64,000 bases of DNA from Thermoplasmata archaeon (GTDB lineage Archaea > Thermoplasmatota > Thermoplasmata > Lutacidiplasmatales > UBA184), in contig JAKAWX010000005.1 in the NCBI GenBank assembly GCA_021816865.1, forward strand, positions 104,169-168,168, read 5' to 3'. The notes under the pieces are model-generated. The model did no database searches, was not told the origin of the DNA, and saw only the letters and a list, made by a program, of their open reading frames with translations. The translations under genes were made by a program, and so were the position numbers. Shown one piece after another: positions 8,449 through 17,111 of the stretch (positions within the stretch are counted from its first letter, which is position 1; each line of letters begins with the position of its first letter).

Positions 8449-9285
8449 ATGAGCATCGTCGCCCATCTTCCGAGGCGTGTCCTCTCGCTGACCGAGGAAG
8501 AGGCCGCCTCGCCGCCGGTGATGGAACTCACGGGACGACGCCGAGCCACGTCCGAGGAGCGCACGGTCGCCGAAACCATCTACGCGGAGTTCCGGGCCGA
8601 CCCCCGGCATCGGGAGTTCGTTCTCGGCTGCCTCAACTGCGGGGAGTGCACGACGGGCTGCCCCGCCGCGCGCTTCTACGACTTCTCGCCCCGCGAGATG
8701 CTCCAGATCGCGCAGAACGGTGACGCGACGACGCTCTGGGACGCGATGCAGGAGAAGATCTGGGCGTGCTGCCAGTGCTACACCTGCAACATGCGCTGCC
8801 GGTTCGGCAACGACATCGCGGGGATCATCAGCGTCATGCGGGAGCTGTCGGTGATCCACGGCCTCGAGTCGACCCGCAAGGTCCTCGCGCCGTTCGGCCG
8901 TTCCCTCACCCTTCTCATGACCGTGGGGACTCAGGTCTCGTCGGACATGATCCAGCCGGACTTCTTCCGGGACTGGGGACCGTTCGCCACGGGGTCGGAC
9001 AAGGTCTGGGACGTCGGCACCGACGTGATGCGCCGGGCGATCCCGAGCGACGTCCTCCACACGACCCGCTCGTCCTGGGAGGTGTCGGTCCAGACCTCCC
9101 TCGAGCTGTTCCGGATCTACGAGGAGACCGGGGTACTCGACATGTTGCGGGGCCTCGACCCGGACCTTACCGAGATGCTGGTCGACATCATCGAGGAGCG
9201 CCGCGAGGAGTTCGAGGAAGCCCGCGACCGGTTCCGCACCGAGCTCGCCGGCATGCACGGCCCGGTCGCGACGTTCATGGGGTGA
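8449..9285 (+). CDS. hdrC1: sHdr complex iron-sulfur subunit HdrC1
   Basis: A 278-residue HdrC-like subunit of the sulfur-oxidising heterodisulfide-reductase-like complex, which turns protein-bound sulfane sulfur into sulfite in the cytoplasm. Two [4Fe-4S] motifs are visible: C61-x2-C64-x2-C67-x3-C71 and C107-x2-C110-x2-C113-x3-C117; the second lacks the usual proline after the last cysteine. The C-terminal half is helical and acidic. ATG 8449 fits the predicted promoter; an upstream in-frame start at 8386 would precede the TATA box. It heads a same-strand run of nine genes with gaps under 25 nt or short overlaps. Confidence 0.88.
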   Translation: MSIVAHLPRRVLSLTEEEAASPPVMELTGRRRATSEERTVAETIYAEFRADPRHREFVLGCLNCGECTTGCPAARFYDFSPREMLQIAQNGDATTLWDAMQEKIWACCQCYTCNMRCRFGNDIAGIISVMRELSVIHGLESTRKVLAPFGRSLTLLMTVGTQVSSDMIQPDFFRDWGPFATGSDKVWDVGTDVMRRAIPSDVLHTTRSSWEVSVQTSLELFRIYEETGVLDMLRGLDPDLTEMLVDIIEERREEFEEARDRFRTELAGMHGPVATFMG

Positions 9286-9295
9286 GCACGGTTCG

Positions 9296-10600
9296 ATGTT
9301 GAGCGCAAGCGAGATCCGCAAGGTCGTCGAGGAACGGACGCAACGCCAGAAGGGGACCGGCAAGAAGGTCGTGGACGTCCGGGAGGAGATGGAACACCTC
9401 GAGGCGAAGGGCGAGATCATCATCCACCGTATCCGGCCGGAGAACCGCCCCGTCTCGGCGTCGACGCTCTTCGGCTGGACGAAGCGTATCCCGACCGACC
9501 GGCTCTGGCACCACAAGTCGTGCGGCCAGTGCGGCAACATTCCGGGGTACCCGGCCTCGCTCCTCTGGCTGATGAACGAGACGGGGCGCTCCTACCTCAA
9601 CGAGCCCCACCAGACGTCGTGCACGGCCTGGAACTACCACGGGACCGCGACGTCCAACCCGGTCGCGCTCGCGGCGGTGGCCGCGCGCAACTTCCATCGG
9701 GCGTACGAGACCGACCACTTCCCGCTGATCCACTGCGGTACGAGCTACGGCGACTACAAGGAAATGCGCAAACTCCTGGTCGAGAACGCCACCGTGCGCA
9801 CCAAGGTGCGCGACGTCCTCCGCGGGATGGGCCGGGAGCTCGTCCTCCCCGAAGAGATCGTGCACTACTCGGAGTGGGTCCATGCCATGACGCCCGAACT
9901 GCTCGCGCGCCAGAAGCACTCGGTCCGGGGGATCGTCGCGACGGTGCACGAGCCGTGCCACTACTACAAGATGGTCCCCGAGGATGCCGTCTACGACGAG
10001 AACGTGTACGCCGGCCAGCGTCCCGCGGTGCCGTCGGGGATCCTCATGTCGCTCGGCGCGACGGTCGCCGACTACTCGACCTGGTACGACTGTTGCGGCT
10101 TCGGCTTCCGGCACATCCTGAGCGAGCGCGAATTCAGCCGTTCGTTCGCGAACCTGCGCAAGATCCGGCCGATGGTGGACGAGGCGCACTCCGACGTCGC
10201 GATCACGAGCGACACCGGGTGCGTGACGACGCTCGACAAGAGCCAGTGGATCGGCAAGGCGCACGGGCAGCCGTACATGCTGCCGGTCCTCGCGGACGTA
10301 CAGTTCGCCGCGCTCGCGCTCGGAGCGCATCCGTACAAGATCGCCCAGGTGCACTGGCACGCCGCATCGGCGGAAGCACTGATGACGAAGATGGGGATCG
10401 ATTGGTCGACGGCGAAAGCCGAGTTCCGGGAGTATCTCAAGGCGCTCAAGAACGGCCAGGCGCCCGAGCTCCTCCACCCGGCCCACCCCGAGATCGAGAC
10501 CTACTTCGCCGTCAACAAGGGCCAGGTCCTCCCCGAGGAGGCCCCTGCGACCGCCCCTGCCGAGATCGTCGCGAACGGTGGGGGGGGTCACCCTCGGTGA
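9296..10600 (+). CDS. hdrB1: sHdr complex subunit HdrB1
   Basis: A 434-residue HdrB-like subunit with cysteine-rich CCG-type motifs that in HdrB bind noncubane [4Fe-4S] clusters, the presumed site of sulfur chemistry. Visible are HHKSCGQCGNIPGYP, HQTSCTAWNYHG, a HEPCHYYK block, WYDCCGFGF and SDTGCVTTL. It is longer than methanogen HdrB, as usual for sHdrB1, with a charged extension of about 60 residues at the N-terminus. It lies 10 nt after hdrC1, and its stop overlaps the GTG of hdrA, consistent with stoichiometric synthesis. Confidence 0.88.
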   Translation: MLSASEIRKVVEERTQRQKGTGKKVVDVREEMEHLEAKGEIIIHRIRPENRPVSASTLFGWTKRIPTDRLWHHKSCGQCGNIPGYPASLLWLMNETGRSYLNEPHQTSCTAWNYHGTATSNPVALAAVAARNFHRAYETDHFPLIHCGTSYGDYKEMRKLLVENATVRTKVRDVLRGMGRELVLPEEIVHYSEWVHAMTPELLARQKHSVRGIVATVHEPCHYYKMVPEDAVYDENVYAGQRPAVPSGILMSLGATVADYSTWYDCCGFGFRHILSEREFSRSFANLRKIRPMVDEAHSDVAITSDTGCVTTLDKSQWIGKAHGQPYMLPVLADVQFAALALGAHPYKIAQVHWHAASAEALMTKMGIDWSTAKAEFREYLKALKNGQAPELLHPAHPEIETYFAVNKGQVLPEEAPATAPAEIVANGGGGHPR

Positions 10601-11634
10601 ATCCGATCCTGGTGCTGGGGGGCGGCCCGGCGGGATTGAGCGCCGCCGCGGAGCTTGCGGCGCTCGGCGCGGAAGCCCTCCTCGTCGAGCGAGAGGCGTA
10701 CCTCGGCGGGAACCCGAAACGCTGGCACTATTCCCTGCTCGCCCCGGACCTGCGGCCGGCGGAGGAGATCCTTGGGCCGCTCCTCGGGAGGGTCGAAGGG
10801 AGCCCAAAGGTCGAGCGGCGCCTCTCCACGACCCTCACGAAGTCCGAGCGGCTCGAGAAGGGGTTTCGGGTCACCCTCAAGACCGCCGACACGGTCGAGA
10901 CCCGGGAGGTCTCCGCCGTCGTCCTCGCGACGGGGTTCGACCACTTCGACTCGCGCCGCAAGTTCGAGTACGGCTACGGCCGCTACCCGGACGTCATCGA
11001 CTTCAAGGAGCTCGAGGGGATGATCCACGACGACAAGGTCGTGCGGCCGTCCGACGGCCGCGCCCCGAAGCGGATCGCCTGGATCCTGTGCGTGGGTTCC
11101 CGGGACATCCAGGTCGGCAATCCCTGGTGTTGTCGACTCGGCTGTGTCGTGAGCATCAAGCAGGCGGTCGAGATCCGCCAGAAGCATCCCGAGATCGATG
11201 CATGGGTCTACTACATGGACATCCGGACCTACGGCCTCTGGGAGGACCTCTACTGGAAGTCGATGCAGGAGTACGGCGTCAAGTTCATCCGGGGCCGCAT
11301 CGGCCAGGTGACCCTCGCGGAGGGGGGCGCCCAACTCCTCGCGACCGGGGAGGACACGATCCTGAGCCGACCGACCGAGGTGCCGTTCGACATGATCGTG
11401 CTCGCGAGCGGCATGGAGCCCGGGACGGGAACGAAGGAGGCGGCCGGCCTTTTCGGCCTTCCGGTCGGACCGGAAGGTTTCCTGACCCCTCGCCTCTCGG
11501 ACATGAACCCGGTCGACTCGGGCTCGCCCGGCGTCTACTTCGCCGGAGCGGCGACCGGGCCGAAGGCGATCCCGGACGCCGTCACCGAAGGAATGGGCGC
11601 TGCCCTGAGAGCGTTCCAGTATGCTCGGGAGTGA
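10597..11634 (+). CDS. hdrA: sHdr complex flavoprotein HdrA
   Basis: A 345-residue FAD-binding HdrA-like subunit. The Rossmann motif LVLGGGPAGLSAAAEL opens the protein. An HdrA-type cysteine cluster lies at C165-VGSR followed by C178-C179-RLG-C182. A second dinucleotide-site segment, GVYFAGAATGPKAIPDAV, closes the flavin domain. It is short, like sulfur-oxidiser HdrA, and lacks the extra ferredoxin domains of methanogen HdrA. GTG 10597 shares GTGA with the hdrB1 stop. It probably moves electrons from HdrB to an outside carrier; ETF is attractive here because etfBA lies in the same island, but this is inference. Confidence 0.88.
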   Translation: MNPILVLGGGPAGLSAAAELAALGAEALLVEREAYLGGNPKRWHYSLLAPDLRPAEEILGPLLGRVEGSPKVERRLSTTLTKSERLEKGFRVTLKTADTVETREVSAVVLATGFDHFDSRRKFEYGYGRYPDVIDFKELEGMIHDDKVVRPSDGRAPKRIAWILCVGSRDIQVGNPWCCRLGCVVSIKQAVEIRQKHPEIDAWVYYMDIRTYGLWEDLYWKSMQEYGVKFIRGRIGQVTLAEGGAQLLATGEDTILSRPTEVPFDMIVLASGMEPGTGTKEAAGLFGLPVGPEGFLTPRLSDMNPVDSGSPGVYFAGAATGPKAIPDAVTEGMGAALRAFQYARE

Positions 11635-12358
11635 ACCCGTGCGCGCCGGCGCAGGGCTGGGCGCGGACGCCAACCGGGTGGTCCAGGAGTTTCGCGAACG
11701 CGTGCTTCCCTGCGGGGTCGACGCGGTCAACCGGCTCGAAAGGGCCGTGGAGGCGAAGCTCGCCGAGGCGCGCGCGCTCGCCGAGGCTCCTCCCGAGCGG
11801 TTCGCCGCCGGATTCCGCGCCGTCGTCGAGGGCGTCGTATCGGCCCGCCCGCATCGCGCCGAGATCGTCGCCCGGAGCTCCCCCGAGGAGGTCCGGGACG
11901 TCCTGGAGGGGGCCCGCGTCGCCCGACTCGGTCCCGGCGACCTCCTCGGGGTCGCGGACCGTTTGGCCGGGGCACCGAGGGACGTACGCGTGGACGTCGC
12001 GAGCGAACTGCTCCACGCGGGAGCCCCGGACCGGCTCGGACTGCTCGCCCGCTGGGTCTGGAACCCCGAACGACGCACCGGGATCCTCGCCGTCTACGGC
12101 GGTCCTCCGCCCGAGACCTACCCCGGCGTGCAGGCCCGGCTCGGCGAGCTCCGGCTCGAGCTCGGGGCCGCCGGGTTCCCTTCCTCCACGTTCGCGGCGG
12201 TCGACGTCCTGCTGGCGCTCAGCTACTCCGCTCGGATGAACGCGGCCGTCGACCGCAGCTTCCAGGGCGGCGGGATCGAGCGCCTCCTCCCGGGCTCGTT
12301 CCCCCTCGCGGCCATGGTCCTCGGCGTCCGGAGGCGCCTGTTGCATGCCGATCGTTGA
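11621..12358 (+). CDS. sHdr-cluster conserved hypothetical (Hyp/HdrH position)
   Basis: A 245-residue alpha-helical protein with no recognised motif. It occupies the slot between hdrA and hdrC2 that sulfur oxidisers fill with the conserved hyp (shdrH) gene. It overlaps hdrA by 14 nt and hdrC2 by 14 nt, so it is part of the same translational run. The sequence is alanine- and arginine-rich, with two cysteines (C31 near the N-terminus being notable in the segment LPCGVDAV). No membrane segment is obvious. The role is unknown; naming rests on position only, and it looks shorter than bacterial Hyp proteins. Confidence 0.65.
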   Translation: MLGSEPVRAGAGLGADANRVVQEFRERVLPCGVDAVNRLERAVEAKLAEARALAEAPPERFAAGFRAVVEGVVSARPHRAEIVARSSPEEVRDVLEGARVARLGPGDLLGVADRLAGAPRDVRVDVASELLHAGAPDRLGLLARWVWNPERRTGILAVYGGPPPETYPGVQARLGELRLELGAAGFPSSTFAAVDVLLALSYSARMNAAVDRSFQGGGIERLLPGSFPLAAMVLGVRRRLLHADR

Positions 12359-13076
12359 GAAGTCGCTGGTCGAGGTCGACCGCACGGAGAAGCTCGAGAT
12401 CGACGGGATCGACGTCTCGGGCGAGTGGAACACGTTCCTTCGCTCGCGGGTCCAGGCCCACCTCGACGTTCGGGTCTCCGACTGGGTGAAGGGTCAGCCC
12501 CAGGGCGAAACGATCTCGCGGTGCTGGCAGTGCGGTACCTGCACCGCCGGCTGCTGCATGCACACCGACTACGGCTTGACCGAGTTCAACCCCCGCTACT
12601 TCATCTACCTCGCGCAGGTCGGCTACGAGGAGGAGCTACGCAAGTACGCGACCACCGTCTGGCGGTGCGTCTCGTGCAACAAGTGCGTCGAGCGCTGCCC
12701 CAAGGGCGTGAAGGTCGAAGAGGTCATTCATACGATCGGAAGCTACCTCGAGCTGACCGGCGCCGCGCCCGAGAGCCCCGCGGACCGGTTCGACCGTGCC
12801 TACGCTTCGAACCTGCTCGAGCGCGGGATCCTCGACGAGGCCGCGCTCTTCCGGACCTACGAGCGCCTCGAGGGCCGAAAGACCCCCGCGCGAGACCTCA
12901 TGCGCATGGGCCTCGCGCTCTTGCGCAGCGGTCGGCTCCACACCGGTCCGTTCGCCCACCGCACCCGGGGATGGAAGAAGATGGGTCGGGTGCTGCGCGA
13001 GAACCTCGAGGCGGACGAGCGGCGGAGGCGGGCGCTCGCGGTCCGAGCGGCGCCACCGAACGGGGGTCGACCGTGA
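12345..13076 (+). CDS. hdrC2: sHdr complex iron-sulfur subunit HdrC2
   Basis: A 243-residue second HdrC-like subunit with two classical [4Fe-4S] motifs: C60-x2-C63-x2-C66-x3-C70 and C108-x2-C111-x2-C114-x3-C118-P. Between them lies the conserved helical region FNPRYFIYLAQVGYEEELRK. The C-terminus is strongly basic and may be disordered. It presumably relays electrons between HdrB2 and HdrA. Its stop overlaps the hdrB2 GTG. Confidence 0.88.
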   Translation: MPIVEKSLVEVDRTEKLEIDGIDVSGEWNTFLRSRVQAHLDVRVSDWVKGQPQGETISRCWQCGTCTAGCCMHTDYGLTEFNPRYFIYLAQVGYEEELRKYATTVWRCVSCNKCVERCPKGVKVEEVIHTIGSYLELTGAAPESPADRFDRAYASNLLERGILDEAALFRTYERLEGRKTPARDLMRMGLALLRSGRLHTGPFAHRTRGWKKMGRVLRENLEADERRRRALAVRAAPPNGGRP

Positions 13077-14008
13077 GCGCCAGCGCCCCCCGGGGCCCCC
13101 CCGACGCGTCGCCCGCGTACTACCCGGGCTGCTCGCTCGACGGCCTCGGCAAGGCCTACGAGGTCACCGCCCAGCTGGTGATCGAGCGCCTCGGCCTCTC
13201 GCTCGACCGCATCGTGGACTACAACTGCTGCGGCGCGACCGAAGTGAAGAACCTGAGCCAGGACGTCTCGATCGCGCTGCCGGCGCGCAATCTCGCGCTC
13301 GCCCGCTCGATGGGGCGCCAGCAGGTCGTCGCCGCGTGCAACGGGTGCGTCTACTCGCTCGCCCGCGCGAACGACGCGGTCGCGGACCCGGCCACCCGGG
13401 GACGCATCAACGCCACGCTCGAGAAGGGCGGCGCCCCCGCGTACGACGGCGCGGCCTCGGTGCAGCACGTGCTCGAGTACATCTACGCCCGTGCGGGGCT
13501 CGAGCGCGTGCGCGCGGCCGTGACCCGACCGCTCGCCGGCCTCACGGTCGCCCCGTACTACGGGTGCCTCTACACCCGGCCGAAGCGCTACACCGGCGCC
13601 GGGAAGACCCCGGGCACCGACGACCCGGAACACCCGCATTTCCTCGACGAGCTCCTCGAGGCGTGCGGCGCGAAGGTCCTCACGGACTACTCGGCGAAAA
13701 CGATCTGCTGCGGCGGGGGCCACGCGCTCAGCGACCTCGACGTCTCGGTCGCGTTCGGCGCGTCGATCCTCAACGAGGCGAAACGGGCCGGGGCCGACCT
13801 GGTCGCGACGATCTGCCCGCTCGGCCAGATCAACATCGAGAACCATCTCGACCGCATCCGGGCGAGCTACGGCGACGAGGTGGTCCGGCCCATCGCGTAC
13901 TTCACCCAGCTGATGAGCCTCGCGTTCGGCGCGAGCGTTCGGGAGGCTCGGCTCCACGACAACTTCTCGCGGCCCGACCTCTTCTTCCGCGCCCGAGGGT
14001 TCCCCTGA
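13073..14008 (+). CDS. hdrB2: sHdr complex subunit HdrB2
   Basis: A 311-residue HdrB-type subunit with two full CCG domains: YYPGCSLDG, DYNCCGATE and ACNGCVYS in the first, then YYGCLYTRP, TICCGGGHA and TICPLGQ in the second. These can bind two noncubane clusters as in methanogen HdrB, the best model for the site that handles sulfur on the lipoate arm. GTG 13073 was chosen from the GTGA overlap with hdrC2 and because the homology begins about 17 residues in. The lipoate-carrier gene follows after 17 nt. Confidence 0.9.
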   Translation: MSASAPRGPPDASPAYYPGCSLDGLGKAYEVTAQLVIERLGLSLDRIVDYNCCGATEVKNLSQDVSIALPARNLALARSMGRQQVVAACNGCVYSLARANDAVADPATRGRINATLEKGGAPAYDGAASVQHVLEYIYARAGLERVRAAVTRPLAGLTVAPYYGCLYTRPKRYTGAGKTPGTDDPEHPHFLDELLEACGAKVLTDYSAKTICCGGGHALSDLDVSVAFGASILNEAKRAGADLVATICPLGQINIENHLDRIRASYGDEVVRPIAYFTQLMSLAFGASVREARLHDNFSRPDLFFRARGFP

Positions 14009-14025
14009 TCCGGCGGAGGACGAAC

Positions 14026-14475
14026 GTGACGATCTTGAACGGATGCGAATTCCCGGACGACCGCGCCTACTTCATCGAACGCACCCAGATGACCTGGGTG
14101 AAGACCGACGGCGACCTACTGACGGTCGGGCTCACCGACCCGGCGCAGACCCGGGCCGGAAAGATCCTCCACGTCCGCGTCAAGGCGGCCGGGACCGCCC
14201 GGGAGCGAGGAAAGCCGATCGCGACGGTCGAGAGCGGCAAGTGGGCGGGCCCGGTGATGGCCCCCGTCTCGGGAACGGTCGTGGAGGCAAACGTCGAGGT
14301 CGAGAAGGACCCCGGCCTCCTCAACACGGACCCGTACGGGCGGGGATGGATCGTCCGGATGACGGCCGCGTCGCCCGCCGAGGTATCGGCGCTCCTCACG
14401 GGCGCCACCGCCCTCGCCCGGTTCAGGGAGATCCTCGAGAAGGACAACATCCGATGCGTCCGCTGCCAGGCCTAG
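14026..14475 (+). CDS. lbpA: Lipoate-binding protein LbpA (GcvH-like), sHdr carrier
   Basis: A 149-residue GcvH-like biotinyl/lipoyl domain protein. The motif VESGKWAGPV places the lipoylated lysine at K72; the ESGKW form is typical of the LbpA proteins that serve sHdr and differs from the glycine-cleavage ESVKA form. The C-terminus adds a helix and CVRC before the end, which may bind metal or sulfur. GTG 14026 has a good ribosome site (GGCGGAGGA) 5 nt upstream. Its lipoate would be the swinging arm presenting sulfur to HdrB. No glycine-cleavage genes are present in the window. Confidence 0.9.
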   Translation: MTILNGCEFPDDRAYFIERTQMTWVKTDGDLLTVGLTDPAQTRAGKILHVRVKAAGTARERGKPIATVESGKWAGPVMAPVSGTVVEANVEVEKDPGLLNTDPYGRGWIVRMTAASPAEVSALLTGATALARFREILEKDNIRCVRCQA

Positions 14476-14485
14476 AGGGAGAACG

Positions 14486-14890
14486 ATGAACGAGACCCAG
14501 ACCGCGAGCGCCCCGAGCGACCCTGCCGGCAAGAAGATCCTCATGATCATGACGAGCGGGCCCGAGGACCCGGACAAGACCTACGCCCCGTTCTACACGG
14601 CCGCCTTGATGGCGGCGATGGAGATCGACACGACGATGTACTTCCTCATGCACGCCCCCGAACTGTTGCGCAAAGGCGCCGCCGAGAAGGTGCCGCTCAA
14701 GAAGGGCGGGAACCTGAAGATGTTCGTCGACATGGCGCTCGAGAACGGCGTCAAGCTCATGGCCTGCGCGGAAAGCTGCCGGGACCTCTGCGAGATCCCC
14801 CCGGACGAGCTCATCGACGGCGTGAAGCTGGTCGGGTCGGCGACGCTCGCCGACCTCGCCCTCGACGCGGACTCGGTGGTCTCGTTCTAG
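14486..14890 (+). CDS. DsrE-family sulfurtransferase in the sHdr operon
   Basis: A 134-residue DsrE/DsrF-fold protein. After a flexible N-terminus come the beta-alpha core (KKILMIMTSGPED) and a cysteine-rich segment KLMACAESCRDLCEIP, whose first or second cysteine would carry persulfide. It lies 10 nt after lbpA and before the lipoate ligase. It probably delivers sulfane sulfur to the sHdr complex or its carriers. Its motif differs from the two DsrE3A-like proteins in the facing operon, so it is likely a separate subfamily (DsrE3B-like). Confidence 0.75.
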   Translation: MNETQTASAPSDPAGKKILMIMTSGPEDPDKTYAPFYTAALMAAMEIDTTMYFLMHAPELLRKGAAEKVPLKKGGNLKMFVDMALENGVKLMACAESCRDLCEIPPDELIDGVKLVGSATLADLALDADSVVSF

Positions 14891-14910
14891 GCCCGCGGGC
14901 GGTTGGCGCC

Positions 14911-16035
14911 GTGGACGCACCGTGGCGCTGGATCGACCTCGGCGGGGTCGACGGCGCCACGATGGTGAACGTCTTCGTCGCCGTCGCCCGGACCGTCGGC
15001 TCCGCCCGCTCGCCTCCGACCGTGCTCGTCCTCCACCCCGACCGGCCGTTCGCGAACGTCGGCTACCATCAGGAGGCCGAGAGGGAGGTCGACATCGCGT
15101 ACTGCCGGGACGCGGGGATCCCGGTCGTGCGGAGGGTCGTCGGTGGGGGGGCGATCCTCGACGGCCCGTGGGAGCACGACTACATGGCCGTGGTCCCCTC
15201 CGGAGCGCCGGGGACCGAGGAGGGCGTCCCCGCGTTCTACGCGCGCTACCTCGAGCCGATCCGGGCGACCCTCGCCCGCCTCGGCGTCGCGGCCGTGCGG
15301 TCGGGCGTCAACGACCTCGCGGTCCGCGGGCGCAAGGTGAGCGCGAACGGGGCGATGCAGCTGGACGGCAGCTGGGTCCTGGTCGGGGACGTCCTGCTCG
15401 ACCTTGACATCCCCGCGATGAGCCGGGCCCTCCGGGTCCCCGACGAGAAGTTCCGCGGAAAGCTCGCGACCGGCATGGCCGACTGGCTTACCTCGGTGAA
15501 GGCGGAGACCGGCCATCGGCCGGACCGAAGCGAGGTCTCCCGCCTCCTCGAAGAGGAGTTCGCGGCCGCGTTCGGGGTCTCGTTCGTCCGCGCCCCGCTC
15601 TCCGAGGAAGAGACGCGCGCCCTCGCCGGGCTCAAAGCGAGCCGGACGGGCGACGACTGGACGTTCCGGCGGGATCGGGCCCACCCGGGCTTCGCGCGCG
15701 CGCCCGTCGAAGGACGCGCGGTCAAGATCGCGAACGGCGCGCTCCTCGCCCGTCTTGACCGCAAGGCGGGCAAGCTCGTCCGCGTGACCCTCCTGCACCG
15801 TCACGGCCGGATCGAGGAGGTCGAGTTCTCCGGGGACTTCTTCACCCAGCCGTTCGACGCGGACCTCGCCGAGCTCGAAGCGAGGCTGAAGGGGGCGCCG
15901 GTCGACGCGGCCGCGCTGCGCGCGTCGATCGGGGACTGGGTCGAGGCGCGCGGGGTCCGGCTCCTGGGCGCGACCGCCGACGACCTCGCGGCCGCGGTCG
16001 TCGACGCAGCGGCGCTCTCGCCGGCGGCCCCGTAG
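14911..16035 (+). CDS. Lipoate-protein ligase, fused LplA-LplB type
   Basis: A 374-residue ligase predicted to load lipoate onto LbpA. The N-terminal catalytic domain shows RRVVGGGAILDG (the lipoyl-binding GGG loop) and GVNDLAVRGRKVSANG with the catalytic lysine in RKVS. The C-terminal region from about residue 270 resembles the accessory LplB domain (VKIANGALLARLDRKAG, then FSGDFFTQP), which is a separate gene in Thermoplasma. The single-chain form is like the sLpl(AB) ligases of sulfur oxidisers. GTG start; it is the last gene of the plus-strand sHdr run and converges on a second ligase gene. No LipA or LipS homologue is visible in the window. Confidence 0.82.
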   Translation: MDAPWRWIDLGGVDGATMVNVFVAVARTVGSARSPPTVLVLHPDRPFANVGYHQEAEREVDIAYCRDAGIPVVRRVVGGGAILDGPWEHDYMAVVPSGAPGTEEGVPAFYARYLEPIRATLARLGVAAVRSGVNDLAVRGRKVSANGAMQLDGSWVLVGDVLLDLDIPAMSRALRVPDEKFRGKLATGMADWLTSVKAETGHRPDRSEVSRLLEEEFAAAFGVSFVRAPLSEEETRALAGLKASRTGDDWTFRRDRAHPGFARAPVEGRAVKIANGALLARLDRKAGKLVRVTLLHRHGRIEEVEFSGDFFTQPFDADLAELEARLKGAPVDAAALRASIGDWVEARGVRLLGATADDLAAAVVDAAALSPAAP

Positions 16036-16064
16036 CCGACCCCCCGGCCCGGTCGAAGGGTCGG
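16036..16064. terminator. Hairpin between the convergent lipoate-ligase genes
   Basis: CCGACCC (16036-16042) pairs with GGGTCGG (16058-16064) around a 15-nt loop. The hairpin fills the whole 29-nt gap between two convergent operons, so it could mark transcript ends for both. There is no long T-run. Confidence 0.4.
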
Positions 16065-17111
16065 TTACGCGAAGCCGGGGTCGTTCGCCACGGCGCGGGC
16101 GATCTCGGCGAACTCGTCCGTGCCTTCGGCGAGACGACGCGCACCCTCCCGACCGGCGGGGGGCCCTACGGCGTACGCCTCCCGCACGGTCGCGCCGTGG
16201 ACCACCGCGACACCGAGGCGGTCCGTCCCGGTCGCCGAGAGGACGAGGAGGCCGTGCGGCCCGGCGATGCGCAGCCGGCGGACCACCGGCCCGGGGGCCT
16301 TCGCGGCCGGCGGCAGCTCCCGCCACGACGGGTCCTCGTGACGGGCCGTCGTCTCGGTCCGGAACCTCGTCTCCTCCGACGGCGTCGGTCGTCCCGGGCG
16401 ACTACGGAACAACCCCTGGGCGCGGAACGCCTCCACGAGGTGGTCGCGCCAGGCCGCGTACGCCGGCAGCGACCCGGTCTCCGCTTCCCAGGAGGTGACC
16501 CGACGCTCGATCTCCTCTCTCACGATCGGGCGGATCGCGGGGTGCGGCAGTTTGAGGAGGTCGGACATCGCTCGATGGTCGGCGCGGCCGAGGACCCCGC
16601 CGACCAGGATGTGGGCACCGGCCCAGTCGCCGCCGGCGTTCCCGGAGACCTTGCGATCGCCCACGACGAGGTCGGACGGGGCGCGCAGCTCGGCCGAGAG
16701 GCCGAGGAGGCGGGCCGCCGCGACCGGCGCCCTCAGGAACCGGACGAGGTCGGCCGGCCCGCCCGGACCGCCGTCCTCCTCCCGGTAGGCCAGCTGGTAG
16801 AACCACTGGTCCGGGTCGAGCCAGGTGGTCCCTCCGCCCTCGACCCGGCGGAGGACGGGCACGCGACGCCGCGCGAGGAACCCCTCGTCGATCTCCTCGG
16901 AGAACGACTGATGGAAGCCGAGCGAGACGTACGGCGCGTTCGGCTGGGCCGTGACGAGGGTGTTCGGGACCTCGCCGGCGGCGACCGATTCGGCGACGCT
17001 CTCCACGAACGCCTGGGCCCGCACGGGGTCGCACCGCCCGAGGTCGAGGTGCCGCCAGAGCGCCCGGGGCTCCTCCCCGACCGAAGCGGCGATCGCGTCG
17101 TGCCCGCTCAC
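16065..17111 (-). CDS. Second lipoate-protein ligase-like protein
   Basis: A 348-residue LplA-family protein. It keeps a GGG loop (RRVEGGGTTWLD) and a DLVVGDRKVSGNA segment with the catalytic lysine, but has SD where the first ligase has ND. The C-terminal region (about 265-348) does not clearly resemble LplB. GTG 17111 overlaps the stop of the second lipoate-carrier gene, so the pair is coupled; it may load that carrier specifically, or act as an octanoyl/lipoyl transferase. It is the last gene of an eight-gene minus-strand operon. Function inferred from family and neighbours. Confidence 0.75.
   Translation of the reverse strand: MSGHDAIAASVGEEPRALWRHLDLGRCDPVRAQAFVESVAESVAAGEVPNTLVTAQPNAPYVSLGFHQSFSEEIDEGFLARRRVPVLRRVEGGGTTWLDPDQWFYQLAYREEDGGPGGPADLVRFLRAPVAAARLLGLSAELRAPSDLVVGDRKVSGNAGGDWAGAHILVGGVLGRADHRAMSDLLKLPHPAIRPIVREEIERRVTSWEAETGSLPAYAAWRDHLVEAFRAQGLFRSRPGRPTPSEETRFRTETTARHEDPSWRELPPAAKAPGPVVRRLRIAGPHGLLVLSATGTDRLGVAVVHGATVREAYAVGPPAGREGARRLAEGTDEFAEIARAVANDPGFA

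Noticed and set aside
8449..14008. Methanogen-type heterodisulfide reductase
   Set aside because: HdrA is short, B and C are duplicated, and LbpA, TusA and DsrE genes accompany them; no methanogenesis gene is present. The set matches sHdr.
14026..14475. Glycine-cleavage H protein
   Set aside because: The lysine motif is ESGKW rather than ESVKA, and no gcvP or gcvT lies nearby; the gene is inside the sHdr operon.
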